Below are positions 32,499 to 46,000 of a stretch of 64,000 nt of DNA, in pieces. Below the pieces are notes generated by a model. That model was not told the origin of the DNA, ran no database searches, and saw only the letters and a list, made by a program, of their open reading frames with translations. The stretch covers positions 1 through 64,000 of the forward strand of contig JADNRY010000188.1 in NCBI GenBank assembly GCA_015501585.1, in the 5' to 3' direction. Position 1 is the first letter of the stretch. Every line of letters starts with the position of its first letter. The DNA comes from Rhodocollybia butyracea (Eukaryota > Basidiomycota > Agaricomycetes > Agaricales > Omphalotaceae). A program made the position numbers and the translations under genes.

Positions 32499-35400
32499 TT
32501 GACTGAATCAGCTGCCTCATGTCAGTATCGGCTGAAGGAGGATGAAAAGCTTGAGGTCAGGCAGCTCATGGCTATGGATGGGAACGACTCGCTGAAGCAT
32601 GTTGAGCGCAAGCAGGATATTTTGTTAGAGAGGGAGGATGCAGGAGAAGATTTGTCAGCAATGTCATTGAAGGAGTGTATCAACTGCCGCACCGCAGGGA
32701 GGACTACTTTGTGTCTCGAGCTGAGACCTCTAAGTGGGATGAGGGAAACTGGGAGTTGATTGAGGAGCTGTTGCAGGGCGATGGCTCTACACCACAGGAG
32801 TATCCTTGGGCTGACAGCGGCTGCAAGGAAAAGTGCAGAATATGGATGAGAAGAAGACTGCAAAGTTGTGCACCAAGTTCTTTGAGAATGGCTGGTTTGT
32901 GCTCCTATGTCGCCATATGATTCTTATGCTGACCTGTGACATGGTGAAGAGCGGAGAGCTGTAAGTTGCTATTTATATTCTGTGCCTGAAAAAGCTAATA
33001 CATTCTCATATAGATACCAGTACCCTCTAGCCCTGCTTGCTATCTACATGGCAGCAGAGAAAGAGGAGTGGTAGCGGAATGGCAAAGGCCCGCCCAAAAG
33101 GAAACTTGCCAATGCCTATGACATTCATTGTAAATTTTTGAAGCATCTTCAGCAAAGCCCTCTGCAATCGCTTGCTGAGTGGGCCAAGTATTTACCTGTT
33201 ATAGGGACAATGCATGGCTACGCCCACAAGCGACTGTGCCAGCTGATATTTCTTATGCTCTATATTATAGGCATTGGCCTTGAGGATGGAGAGGTATGCG
33301 AGCAACTTTTCAGCATCTCCAATGCTCTCACCGCTATTACTCACCATCAGTCTGCTTTTCATCGCCACCAGTCAATTTCCGAATTCCTCTACTACCAAAT
33401 TTTCCAGTCCTACTCTAACCTCAGCAAATTCATTCACGGAAATTACAAGCAGGCACTCTCCATCATCCAGCAAACTGAATCTGATGCTGGGATCAGCTTG
33501 CCTGAGGTTTTTGCCAAATGGCTAGCAGAGGAAGCGGAATACCTTCATTGGAGCCTTACTCAGATGCCTCCCAAAGAGACGATAGAGTGCAAATATTATC
33601 TGAAGCTTTATGCCTTGAGCTCCTGTCAAGGTCAACTTTCCAAGGCTCGAAAAGCTTGCCTTTACAGTGGGTGTGCACAACCAAATGAGCAGTCTAGAGA
33701 CAAAGTGTCAAAATGAAGAAGGGAATGAGCGGAAGCTGCTGGCAGACGTTCATGTATTAGAAGAAAAGCTGGAAATTTGAGAGCAGTGGCTGGAGGGCTC
33801 TGATAAATGGAGAGTGCAAAGAAAGCTGTGAAGGAGACTGCCTACAGAAAGGCATTAGACAAGTTGGAGGGTCTTTTTGTTTGCCCACGTCTTTGAGATG
33901 AGCTGGCTAAATGTTGCGCGGACTGGTGAGTGTTGCTTATGCATAAGTTTAAGGAGTTAGCTGACAAGTTTTTTTTACTAGGGTATAAACATATCACAAA
34001 CTCAATGAAGATCAGGTCAAAATCTGTTGCTGCTGCTATTGTTGCCTACAACAAAGCAGCTGCCAGCCTCTCTCCTCCGCAGCCAATGCTTAAATGTGAG
34101 GAAGCTCTTGACTACGTATACCTTTTGGAGTTTGACATTTTACAGGACACAAGGGAGGATGTTCAACAGCAGAAATGGGCTACACCAGGAAACCGTCTTA
34201 TAATGATGGAGTTTTTCAAACTTATTCAGGCAGAGGAAGAGTTAAACCATCATGATCTGCATGTTGAGATTCAGCATTTAATCACAAATATGGCTGACGA
34301 GGAGAGGGAAATCTTGGATAAAGCTGAAGAGCTCCAATTGGAAAACCCTGCATTTGCTCTACAGCTTTGGTCCTATTGGAATGAGCATGGTATTAGGCCT
34401 AAAATCGGCCTAAGGCGTGTAACCGTACATTTTGACACTTTGTATGTGTTATACAATGCAATAAGAGAGTTATACAGAGCCCGAGTGTGATACTAGCTGT
34501 TGCCGAGGCAAAGGAACTTAACAATAATACTCAGCAAGCCATGAAGGTACGCCCACAAGCGTAGCCTAGAGCCAAGCTAGCGAGGATACCTGGGCTGCCC
34601 GGAGATGTAACACTAGATCGTCAATCTAGTTATACCCAAGAGTGTATACTCTATAAACTACAGGACATCTCAAAGCGGGATAAGTACTAAGCCAACGCGT
34701 TACTCAAGGGAAGGAATTATGAGGGAAGGCATCCCTCGCACTAAGACCCCCAATGAGCTATGTTAAGACGTGGACTTTACAGTCCGTAACAATGGACCAG
34801 AACGATCCCCAGGAAACCGTAGAGGTCTATTCGCGGCACCGGTTGTAACTGTGAGGATGGTAGAAACATGCTTAGCGGTCCTACAGAAAGCTATGTACCG
34901 GGATAGCCTTGGCAAATCGAAACATTTGATCTTAGAAATCATACACGGAAGGTCTTATCCGTTAAAGCCGACTATCGGGAATCACTTGTACATACTCAGC
35001 GCAGTTGCTCGAGACTATCATAAGTGGTGTCGTTGGAAAGCTAGACAACTGGCCTTCTCGAGAGAATGTTAATCACACTCAGGATGGACAGAACTATCCG
35101 AGGAATAGAATGATACTCACCCAAGGGAAACCGGGCGGCAAGTGATCATGAAGCATAAAGGTACTCCTGACCCCGGAGAATTGTGGAGTAATCAGAGAAA
35201 CCTCGCTCGGATCAAAACACTGTAAAACTATGTTAATCCTCACGAAATCATATTTTACCTCTGATATATACCCAAGAATAGACTATTTCTTTATCGTGTG
35301 TACCATATATAGGCTGGAGTTTCCTTTCCGAGCCAGATTCCTCTGTTCCACTTTCCGTCTCTCTCTGTATCTGTTTCATCTATTTTTTGTATTAAACTCT

Positions 35401-36440
35401 CTCTCTACTCAGTATATAAGCCAGATATATTTATTCAATAAGACAAGTTTCTTGCCCTCGACTTGACTGCTAAGACCAGTGCTCCATAGAACGTCCCCAC
35501 GGGATCAGTAGCGTGACGCCTCCTGACTTGGTTATCTTGATGGAATTTAAGGGTGTAGAGTTCTCTCAAACTCCAGATCAACTCAAATCTAGTTGCTTCC
35601 TTAGAGGGGATGGCTTCTAGTAAGGGATTATTCGGCTCCAGAGTGAGGGTTCCTTAGTTGACTTCTTCATGAAGTTAAATGAGCCACTAAGATTGTGGTA
35701 CAAGTTCCTAGTGATTAAGTTCACTTACAATATTGTAGCTTGGCCCAGAGTTTGGTCGAGGTCTTTACGGCGTCACAGCAGCTAGTGCCAGAGTTTGCCT
35801 AGGGTTGTTGACAAACCTCGAGATTACTATTCTAGCTAGAGCCAGAGTTTGCCTAGGAGAATCTTAGTTTCGTTGTATTGGTTTTGGACATACACACCTG
35901 GTTCCCTCATACACTCGTACACCCCAACTAGGCTTCTCTCGACTTAGTTCTAAGAGTTGTCTAAGCTTAGTACCCACGTTAGCGCTACAGTCTTGAACCT
36001 GGAGCAGTTGCGCGCGTACATCCAATATTACAAGACTTTCCCTCGGGGAATCTCTGACAACCCGCCCTTGCTCCCTTACATATTGATAGTCTGGTTAGGT
36101 GCAGTAGTGTTTTTGTTAGGTTGTTTTATAGCACCTTTCACACACCTACACGTAAATACCCAAATAACGGCAAGTTCAACAGTCTCCATCATAAAAGGCT
36201 TTCCAGCATCAAGAAACTGCCTGGGTTTCAACTCAAAAACTTACGTTACTTCCAACCCAGCACCCATGTATCAGAACCTTTCTCCAATGCTCGATGCAAT
36301 CATGTCAGTGACCCAGATGTTGACATGAATTCTGGCAAGCCTGAAGGCCCATGGGAGGAGGATGACGATGGAGGGGAGGATGAGGAGGAGACTCTCATTG
36401 CACAAGTAGATACCTTGATGAACACTAGATATATTATATG
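32499..36440 (+). pseudogene. KDZ-family transposase relic, split by an LTR-like repeat
   Basis: KDZ (Kyakuja-Dileera-Zisupton) DNA transposases are common in basidiomycetes. Pieces in order: FFENGWFVLLCRHM and MVKSGELYQYPLAL (32,870-33,030, across a 53-bp intron at 32,961-33,013), YDIHCKFLKHL, HGYAHKRLCQL, LEDGEVCEQLFSISNAL, FHRHQSISEF, NLSKFIHGNYKQAL, then a helical tail to WNEHG at about 34,385. After the 1.76-kb repeat the tail resumes at about 36,170 with FNSLHHKRLSSIKKLPGF and an acidic end. An in-frame TAG follows GAGTGG near 33,072 and further shifts occur. Not functional. No terminal repeats identified. Confidence 0.7.
34388..36143 (+). repeat. long LTR-like repeat, copy A
   Basis: About 1.76 kb inserted in the KDZ relic and repeated at 38,451-41,374. 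It has no coding capacity, a CT-rich stretch then TATATAAG at 35,413-35,420, and ends near CCTTTCACA. U3-TATA-U5-like order suggests a solo LTR, but I find no target duplication, so a non-coding DNA element is not excluded. Confidence 0.5.
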
Positions 36441-38450
36441 AAGCTTACTGTACATTCAAAGTTACTGTGAACATTGTTTGTTGCGGCTTCTGGTACCTCC
36501 ACATGACCTATTAGTGCCAAACAACTATTAGAGGTATTTCCAGCCTAAAAGGTTCTAAGGTTCATAGTATTTAGCCATATGTGGGACAATAACCTAAGCC
36601 CCTTATCCACAAGGGCTTGACACCATGGCTCAAGCCCTTGTAGATGAGGGGATAGTGGGGCTAGACAGGTGGGTGGGGTCATGCAAGAGGACTTGAATTG
36701 GCCTAAATAGCTTCCTGGCATGCTTTCTCAACTCAATCCAGTGCAATGAGCAGTGAGAGCATAGCTGAGACTGACGCTGGGGCAAGGAGGGAGACAGGAG
36801 GGCCCAGTGTCAGTGTTGACATTGAAATTGGCATAGTAGTGTTGGTGTTGGCTCTGAGATTGACATGAGGGTTGGCTGCATGGGGTACCACCGCTGTCTG
36901 CTGGGAAAATGTCAAAGATTGAGACCCAGTCAAAACCCGCACTGGGCTGATCCGGGCATTTCGTGTATATCTGCGTAAGTCCATGTCTACCTGTTGACAG
37001 CTGGCCAAATGGTAAGTAAATTTGTTTTCCATTCAATCCCAAATCTATGGGTGGGAAATTCACTCAGAAAGTTCAACTTTGCAACTCATGTTTGACTCAA
37101 GTACTCTGAACTTGAGTGGACACGGTGATAATATGACTTTTAGGTAATCTACTTTGAGCTTGGTGTTCAGACTTCAAGTATTTTTTGGGCCAAACGGCTT
37201 GACATGTGACAGAATAAAGTTTCAGCATTTTGAAAAATTTTGACATCGCCCTTTTGTTCTCTCCTTCTTTGCTGTCTGTCAAGGTTTGCTGTTCAACAAC
37301 TCCTCAACCTACTTTGGACTCTAGAGACTTGAAAATGGATTTATTGGGCTTGGCCATTTCCAAGGTGAGCAATCTTTTTCTTAAATAATTTATTGAGTTA
37401 ATTTTTTTTTGATTACCAGCTTGTGTTGGCCTGTTGATGTCGTTGTATGTCAGTATGCCACACTCTTGTGTTTTTGTCAAGTTTTCATACATTTGTATCT
37501 AGCGCAAGTTGTAACTGTACTTTGTAACTGTACTTTATTATAGAGACAGTTGCCTGCTTGTTCTTTGTAGTCATATCGTAGTCATACGTAGTCTGTATAT
37601 TGTATTAAGTAGTTGATAATCCAATATGATGCACTCAGACCATCCCAGCCAGATCCCAGATGAACCCAGATGAGCACCCTAGTAATAGTAATGTCATAGT
37701 TCAACTCAAGCCAGAGGAACTCAGTTGCATACAAGACCAATTTTTCATGCCTTGTGCAGCTCTTGTCAGATAAATCCAGACAAGAACAGACTGTATGGCA
37801 TATTTCTGTAGATTTCTGGAAAACAGCTGATCTTGTTTGATCTTGTTTGAGGGGGCTCCAGATGAGAGGCCTAAACTGGGGTGAACTTAGAAATGGCTTA
37901 CACAACCACACCAAACACACACACAACTTATTACTCAGTTCGGGTTTTTAGTTCAGCCAAATAATATTTATTTAAAACTTCAATCTATTCAAGTGCTTCC
38001 TTGCTACACTGAGTGTTATTTCACTAAGTGCCTTCCCTTTCAAAGTACAGACTTATTTAAGCTGATCCCCAAGCTCTGAGCTGTCAAACAAATACTATTC
38101 CTAAGTCCCTTGGTAAAATCACAAATTAACACAAGTCACAACTGACCAGAGGGTGTCCCTATAACTCAGACAGAGCTCTGACTGCAGCCTAACTGTGGTT
38201 TGAAAATAATATTCAAAGTCCTTTCTAAGTCTTTGTCTTAACTTCTCTGCACTCAGTTCACACTGAATCTCTTTCTGTCTCTTTACTCAAGTTCAATTGC
38301 TTGTCAATTTCTCTCTGTAAATCCCAGTCTTTATATCAATTCAATCTTTTAGTAGTAGCCTGATAAGGAGCTGCTACACCTGGTGGGGGTAAGAAAGAAT
38401 TTATCACAGTCAAATCACAGACCCCAATATATCATCTCAGCCTTTCCCAG
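36441..38450. other. no confident gene
   Basis: Overlapping minus-strand frames at 36.7-37.1 kb have no motifs. A hairpin AAGGGCTTG...CAAGCCCTT lies near 36,609-36,639. The AT-rich stretch 37.5-38.4 kb resembles LTR or UTR sequence but matches nothing else in the window. Confidence 0.3.
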
Positions 38451-39286
38451 TGTGGTAATACGCAGATTTTGCGCTTAGGCTTGTAGCCATATATTTTGAC
38501 AATGTATATGCGCTACACATACAATAAGAGGGTTATACAGAGCCTGAACGTGATAACTGTAGCTAACGCTTAGTATCTCAGCAATAATACTCAGTTAGTT
38601 GTGACAATACGCCCACAAGCATAGTCTGATACTAAACTAGCGAGGATACTTGAGGTGCCCTAGAGACATCAACACTAGATTGTCAGTCTAGTTCTACCCA
38701 CCCCAATGCATACACAAATCTGCATACTTGGATGTCTCGAAGTGGGATGAGTACTGGTGGCGGCGTTACCCAGGGAAGGCATCAGAAGGGGAATGCAATC
38801 CTCGTACTGCACTAGCGGAAAGACGGACGCGGAGGATAAGATCTACGATTGCCTTACGGACCGGAAGGAAGATCTTAACATGTTACAATGACTAGTTGGG
38901 TTGCAATGCGGCACAGCTGCTAGATGATTAAGCTAGGCAAATTTGATATTTGATTATTGGCCGACTATTGACTAGGAAAGTCCTACTGCAATAAACCTGA
39001 TGATCTTACGGTGGATAGGCTATCACCAAGCCACAGCTCTGACGATCCACGAGCTCTGAGCATTGTGCTAGCACACATATCTCTGGGGTTCTTGGTATCT
39101 ACTCAAAGCTAGCAAAGTGAACTATCGCGGGGAGATGTTATTATCTTAAAGGGATTGGGCTGGACTTGCTCAAACCTACCAGACGACCTCGAGGATAAAC
39201 ATGCGGACATGTACCTGTGTGGAGCCATGAAACATCCGATGGAAGGAACGGTTATTTGCAGTACAAGATTCCGCGAGGACCAGAAT

Positions 39287-39954
39287 TAAAGATGTCCATG
39301 AGTCCAAGTTATCCGCAGGTACTCACAGGTATGGCTGTGAGAATACTCGCAGGTATGTCTACCTGCGGATCCCGGTACCTGTTTCCCACGGATCTGTACG
39401 GGTCACGGGTATCGATCCAAGGAAATTTATGCTACCTGCAGGTACCTGCAAGTATTTGTGGGGAGGGCAGGAATAAAATTTTTTCGCTCAAATAAGAGCT
39501 GGAATATACTCTCCTCTATGCACTAGACCTTGTCTGAGCAGCATATGTGTCCACCTAGCATGTAGAAAGTTACAAGTGGCTATATGCACTGTAGTACACT
39601 ATACAATGATGATAAATATATTCCCTTTTTAACTTCTGTGGCTTGCATCAGTAAAGGACCACTGTTCTCTACCCACATCATGCTTTGTTCTAGCTACTAG
39701 GCACCTACTGAGTGTCTCACAGTCATACCTTACATATAGTAACCCTTTTATTAGTATTGTAAGTACTAAATACTTGCAGGTATTCACAAGTAACTTGTGA
39801 GTACCTGTGTTCATTGGGATCCGCAAGTACCTGTGAGTACCTGTGTTAAAATACCTGCGGATCCCAGTATCTGTTTCCCACGCATCCGTACGGGTCACAG
39901 GTACCCGTGCAACAGATCCGGGTATACCTGGATCCGGACTTGTGGACATCTCTA
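39287..39954. mobile_element. hAT MITE (copy 2)
   Basis: 668 bp, TAAAGATGTCCA...TGGACATCTCTA, flanked by ACCAGAAT (39,279-39,286; 39,955-39,962). Same family as 25,858-27,665, opposite orientation, intact. Confidence 0.9.
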
Positions 39955-40102
39955 ACCAGAATATGTTAACACATTTTAATTTCTTTAACTTTGATACCTA
40001 AATCGGGATGGTTTTCTAGATAAATGTACAATATGTCCAGGCTAGAGTTTCCTTTCTTAGCTAAATTCCTCTCTTTCTCAAATTTCCATCTTACTCTGTT
40101 TC

Positions 40103-40475
40103 TCCATCAGGAAAAGCCATTTTTGCCTAGGTGACCCCAGAGTGGCCTAAAGCAAACTAGGTGACCTATGAATCCTATGGCATCCTAGGAATTTGGGCTC
40201 GGCCCTTGCCAGTCAAGGCTCTTGAGGGTTCCCTAGGCAAGCCTAGGTCTGCCCAGGTTTGCCCAGGTGCTCCTGGGGAACACCCGGGGAACACCTGGGC
40301 AGACCTGGGCAAACCTAGGCTTGCCCTGGGTTTGCCTAGGATACCCTCTCAAGAGCCTTGACTGGCAAGGGACAAGCCCAAATTCCTAGGATGCCATAGG
40401 ATTCATAGGTCACCTAGTTTGCTTTAGGCCACTCTGGGGTCACCTAGGCAAAAATGGCTTAACCTGATGTCTCTG
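40103..40475. mobile_element. palindromic fold-back MITE
   Basis: 373 bp that folds almost completely on itself: CATCAGGAAAAGCCATTTTT at the left, its complement at the right, and a short centre near 40,285. It is packed with CCTAGG words. Flanked by the 10-bp duplication ACTCTGTTTC (40,093-40,102; 40,476-40,485); copy A of the host repeat shows one CTGTTTC there. Confidence 0.8.
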
Positions 40476-41374
40476 ACTCTGTTTCATCTCTTTTTGTATT
40501 AAACTAGTAAAGACCCAGTATATAAGCATGATGTATTTATCTCATAAATCAAGTTATCTTGCCACCTCTCATAACCACCCGTTGTGATGAAGTCAAAGGT
40601 CTCTTCACCGCCGGAGTCTGCTAGTGCTCTTAATTCCCCCTGGCTTAAAAGTACCGAGTCAATCAAACACCGTAACTGGGCGTTTGTTTAGGGCACGTAC
40701 GGAGTCTAGCTTTCTCTTCGAAGTTAATATTATATTCTATCTTATAAAGTTTGGATTGGTGTAATAGAAGCTTTGTAACAGCTTTGCGCCCGCTTGAGAT
40801 TGAGTTAGATCTTTTGCATGAATCTAGTTGCTTCCTTAGAGGGGACCGCTTCTAGTATGGAATTATTTGGCTCCAGAGTGAGGGTTCCTTAGCTAGCTCT
40901 TAATGAGTATTAGCGAGCCACTAAGATTGTGGTACAAGTTCCTAGTGATTAAGTTCACTCACAGTTTCGTAGCTTGACCCAGAGTTTGGTCAGGGACGTT
41001 ACGGTGTTACGCTAGCTGGAGCCAGAGTTTGCCCAGGAGAGTCCTAGTTGCATGGTATTGGTTTTGGTTTTGGTTATTGTTGGACACACACACACACACG
41101 GTTATTTGGTTATTTGGGTTTTCGGTTGGACATACGCGCACAACTTAGACAATAGTGTACGCTAGTTCAGTTCATAAAACTTACTAGACCTTGTCGCACT
41201 ACGCTAGTTCAGTTGTTTCACTACACTGGCCGGTGTATCATCTTACATTTGATATCTTAACCTTCTTTGGGGAATCTTTGACAACCAGCCTCGCTCCCTT
41301 TAAATAAATTGATAGTCTGGTTAGGCGCGGTCTTGTATTTGTATTTGTTAGGTTGTTTTCTAGCGCCTTTCACA

Positions 41375-41886
41375 TACCAGTATGAACCAAGCCAATTAGC
41401 AGGTTTTCACTGGGATTGAGACTCAAAGGGCAAGGAGGAACAATGTCATTGGACAAATCCAGGTGTCCACCAGCTTCCCTCAAAGGAGCTACAATATCTT
41501 CTTTACAATTGTACTCATTGTTGCAATCAGAATAACCACCAGAGGAGTTTTCAGTATTGCTAAAGCCAGCAGAGGCACCACCAGTACATTGCTTGATTGC
41601 TCGTAAATGGTCCATCTCCTTCAGCTTCCTATAATTTCAACCTGTCTTTCTTGTCCCTTTTGAGCTGATTTCATCCACAAGATAATTTAACCAATTTCTT
41701 CCTGCAGAAGACACAGGGCGCAGTTTGCAACACCAAAAATGATGAACAATGCCCTTTCTTGAGTAAACCAGACAGAAGCATGTTGGGAGAGGTTCTGACT
41801 CATTGACCATGGTTGTGGTAGGTGAAAAACTTGTGTATCAAATGTCAATAAATGGACTGTATAACCTCTGAATGCTTAACCCAGTA
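41375..41886. other. no confident gene
   Basis: Short open frames only; no repeats or transposon ends seen. Confidence 0.3.
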
Positions 41887-42648
41887 AAACACTATGCCAG
41901 CATCAAAAAATATTGGTCGAAATTTTTTGCAAAATTATCCTTGTAATTACTTACCTTTTTCGGTATAAATGTCGCTCGAAATTCTCCGATAATTTCCTCT
42001 GAAAAATAGGTTGTAATTCATTGTCTTTTTCAATACAAATTTCATCTGTAATATATTGTCGTTTTTGCTCATGATTAATTGAAAATTTTGAGCAATATTT
42101 TTACAAGGTAATAATTGGACAAGAATTGGGCAGCGCAATCATGTGATGTCAATATGATGTCTGTCGTAGCCTTTTGGCATAAATCTAAGTTAGATTTATG
42201 CCAAAAGGATTATCTAACATGTAGATACTGTAAAGCAAGCAAATAGCCACACTGTAATGAAATAAAGCTAAATAGAATATCGGTACCATCTCAAACTATC
42301 TGAGAAAGAGGATCCAAGACTGTTGATTGTGACATGGTATGCCTCGGATAAGCCACATTTGGTATATCTACATCACATGATAAGGCTACCACTTCTTGGC
42401 CAGTTCTTGCCCAATCATGGTCCAATTATTACCTTGTAAAAATATCACTCGAAATTTTCAATTAATCACAAGCAAAAAAGACAATAGATTGCAGACAAAA
42501 TTTGTATTGAAAAAGACAAGTAATTACAATCTATTTTTCAGAGGAAATTATCGGATAATTTCGAGCGACATTTATACTGAAAAAGGTAAGTACTAAGTAA
42601 TTACAAGGATAATTTCACAAAAAATTTCGCCTGATATTTTTTGACGCT

Positions 42649-43071
42649 TGTCACCAACTTCATTTCTTTTCATCTGATGACATATGATGATCACTCAGTA
42701 ACGATATCATCGGAACTCGCACGGAGTTATTACTCACTCTACCTTACTAATATAACCGGATAATATCACAAGCTGTTCTCTTTATATTGAAATACTTTAT
42801 TTATAGGCTTGTTCTCCCATGTCATCCCTATTTACAGACTCAAACTCTCAGGCCACTCTCGTTACGGATTCATTCTTGTACCTCCTCAAAACTGTATAAA
42901 TAGTTAGGTAGTATTGATATGAGTCTCCATCTTGACCTCTTTGTCATTTGGAAACTCATAGGTTTGCTCTTGTATAACTATTTACCTCACAATACTAAAT
43001 TTGTCATTTGGAAACTCATAGTTGTCTATCCTAAATTCCGACTTTGTGTCGTTGTGTCAACGAACGCCACA
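42649..43071 (+). repeat. 5' LTR of gypsy-2
   Basis: 423 bp. An internal direct repeat TTTGTCATTTGGAAACTCAT occurs twice near its 3' end. The bases after it (TTAGGTCAAGATCG) are not a recognisable tRNA 3'-end primer site. Confidence 0.9.
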
Positions 43072-43075
43072 TTAG

Positions 43076-46000
43076 GTCAAGATCGCCCATTCGCCCCGTC
43101 TGTTGCTATCCAGACGCCGCGAAACCATTTTTCGTTATCAACTCTACTCTTTCACAACGTCGCACCTTACTCACCTTGTTGCCGTCTATAGTGACGGTAG
43201 CATAGCAACTCGGCAGGTCATCAATCCTAAAATTGTAGATTTCATCATTGTCCCAATCTACAACAAACTTGATACAGAATCTGAATCCAGTGAAGCTCCC
43301 GAAGACAATCGTAATCTAGATTTTGCTTCTACCCAAAGCACTCGTGTAGCTGCATCTGCAGACATTGCCGAATCGGTACCTATTTGTAACGCCTCCGCCT
43401 ATCCATAATCACCACTGACCGTATCCGGCGATACGGTCATCCTAGACGCCGCCGATAGACCAAACGGTCTATCTTATCATTCTATTTATTATTAATTATA
43501 TAATAAATCCGTTACTATAAGTATCGTACAATTACTTAAGAGTCTAGTTAGTCTTTTACACCGTCGTACACACAATAGTATCCTATTTGTCGTGTTCACC
43601 GGTGTTCTTAAGGACTTTGCCCATAGGGCGCGTTATACTTTTTTGAACATCAAAAAATTACTATTGTGTGAATAACACAAAGCTATTAATTAAAACAAGC
43701 TAAAAACAGTTATACTACCAAGTATAACAGTCATTATTCCAACTCGCTTCACAAGCTATACAAACCCGCTCCATTTTTCGTTCTCGCTATATCATTTGCT
43801 GTCCCCATGACCTCTCAAAATCAATCAGAGAAGTCACATCAGAGTGTGCGCGATCGCGCACCTTCCAGTCGTGGTGACGTGTCACCACACTCAATCTATT
43901 CAGTCTCATCAGCGACTCATTCTGTACATGCGTCTGAAAGACAGCACTACAGGCAGGACAAGAGTCCACCTAATGAACAGTCTATGACTATTCGTAAGAA
44001 ACAGCCAACCCGAGAGGGTTTAAGTGAGATTTCTTCTGCGCTACGAGATGTAGCGGCATCACTCGACAAGAGTACGCAAGTACTCAATCGTATTCTCAAT
44101 ATAACTGAGAAATGGGATGCATCTAGCATCCGATCTAATGAAGAAAGATCTTCTTCATCGAGAAACAGCAATAGAATCACTATTGCTGCACCCACACCGA
44201 GACGGACTGCCGTCACACCACCGGTATTGCACAACGCAACACCATATATTCATACCGAGACAAACAACTCGGTACGCCAATGGCGTGAGACTGTGCCCAA
44301 GGCACCGTCAGTCCAACAATCACTGTTGGACAAACAGTATTCACAAGGGATGACCAAGTCACCCCGTCACGTTCCTGTATTCCGACAGGAATACGCACCA
44401 GTGTTAGTAACTATACCGACACCCATCTACACATCCCGCATGAGACAGAGTCCCAATGCGGAGGCAGCGTCTCTGACACTGCGAGGTCCCAGGCCATTAC
44501 CGGTGACCAAATCTTGCTCACCACAAAGCGCGGTGAACATTAAAAGTGAACCGAAGTTACCTCGTAACTTCAATCAGGTAGTAGCGATACCACCACAGGA
44601 AAGTACAATGTACTTCCCTACTGCAAGGGCGCCAATGGTACCCAATATTATTACACCTCCAGTAGTTGTACCAAACACTACTGGAAATCATTCCAGTATG
44701 GGACCGCAACACGGTATCCTTACGGTAGTTCCTACTACCATATCCATCGCCCCGGCGACACAAAGTGTTGCCCCTCCGGTAGTACACACTACCGTAAGAC
44801 TGCCCAAATTGCCGCCCAGCAATGTGCCAGAGCCAAGTTCAATGCCAGTACCAACGGTATTGGCTGAGTTGCAACCACAGCCGCTTCCATTGGGAGTAGC
44901 TAAAGATTGGATGAGTCGCATAGCGATTCAACGCCAACATAACACCAGTCTCTGAGATTTCGGATTCGCGCCATCTGGGCTTCCTGACCAAATGGTGGGA
45001 TATAATGTCGACGGAATACCCGTTGATAAATTGACTACTCCCAGAGAAATCTGGGATCGATTTTACATTCCACCCGCTGAGTCCTTTCCAGGACCAAGCA
45101 ATAATGCCGGAGCGAAAGCGCCTAGCAAAAAATCCCGTGAAGGGGGGAGGAAGCACAAGAGTGCTAAATCCAAAGGCCGCAAACGCAGGCCATGGTCGGA
45201 TGAATCATCTGACTCTAGTGATACCGAGTCAAATACTGACTCTTCATCTGATGCCTCTTGGCTAGACAAATTTGCTACCCGTAAGGGTAAAATTACTCCT
45301 AATGAGCGCCGTAAAATACTGCGTTCACTTGCATCTAAGATGCGAGAAACAACAGGTGACGACGAACGTCGTTCCCGATGGAAACACAAGGTACACAAAG
45401 TGTACCGTAAACAAATTCGAGATAAGGTAGGGAATCCTATCCCTCCCATTGAGAGCCATAAAGCTCTTAAAGTTCCATCTCCGGAGGTCTATGACGGATC
45501 TCCGGATGTCGATGTCTTCGAGCGGTGGCTAATGTCACTTCTCCAATGGATGGTAGTCAACCGCATGTGCGGTGACAATTACGATGCTACACGGACTGCC
45601 GTGCTTGGCATGTTTCTAAAGGGCAAAGCCCTTGACTGGTATAACGACGAAGTCGCTGGTATACACCGCACTGTCCTTAAGTGGACATTTGAAGGCGCCA
45701 TTATTGGTGTCTTTGATCGTTGCATCCAAGCAACGACCATTCATCAAGCTGCACGGCAGTTTGACCTTATTGAGTATTCACCCGATACGGGTGTGAGGGA
45801 TTATTATTCCTCACTTACACAATGGGCATCACGGATGCTCCAAACACCGGATGATGCAACAATGCAGAAACGGTTCATTGAGGGATTACCCTTCAATATT
45901 ATCAGGCAACTCACGAACGAGGGGATCGTTCCGGAGTATGCCAAATTAGAAGTGATGGTCAGAGCCGTCACACGCATTGAGGACCACACGGCCCTCACTA

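Larger units (their letters stand above)
38451..41374 (+). repeat. long LTR-like repeat, copy B with two nested MITEs
   Basis: Homologous to copy A throughout (TGTGGTAATACGCAG to CCTTTCACA). Removing the hAT MITE and fold-back MITE leaves about 1.87 kb. TATATAAG is at 40,519. Copy A provides empty sites for both nested insertions. Confidence 0.5.

Noticed and set aside
36728..37063. Overlapping minus-strand frames near 36.7-37.1 kb
   Set aside because: No motif, no splice support, and several frames open together in a composition-biased stretch.
41947..42596. Two similar 63-66-residue frames on opposite strands
   Set aside because: Inverted arms of the CACTA-like MITE.
42919..43191. ATG-started frame in the gypsy-2 LTR
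   Set aside because: It includes the LTR direct repeat TTTGTCATTTGGAAACTC and occurs in both LTRs; no evidence that it encodes a product.
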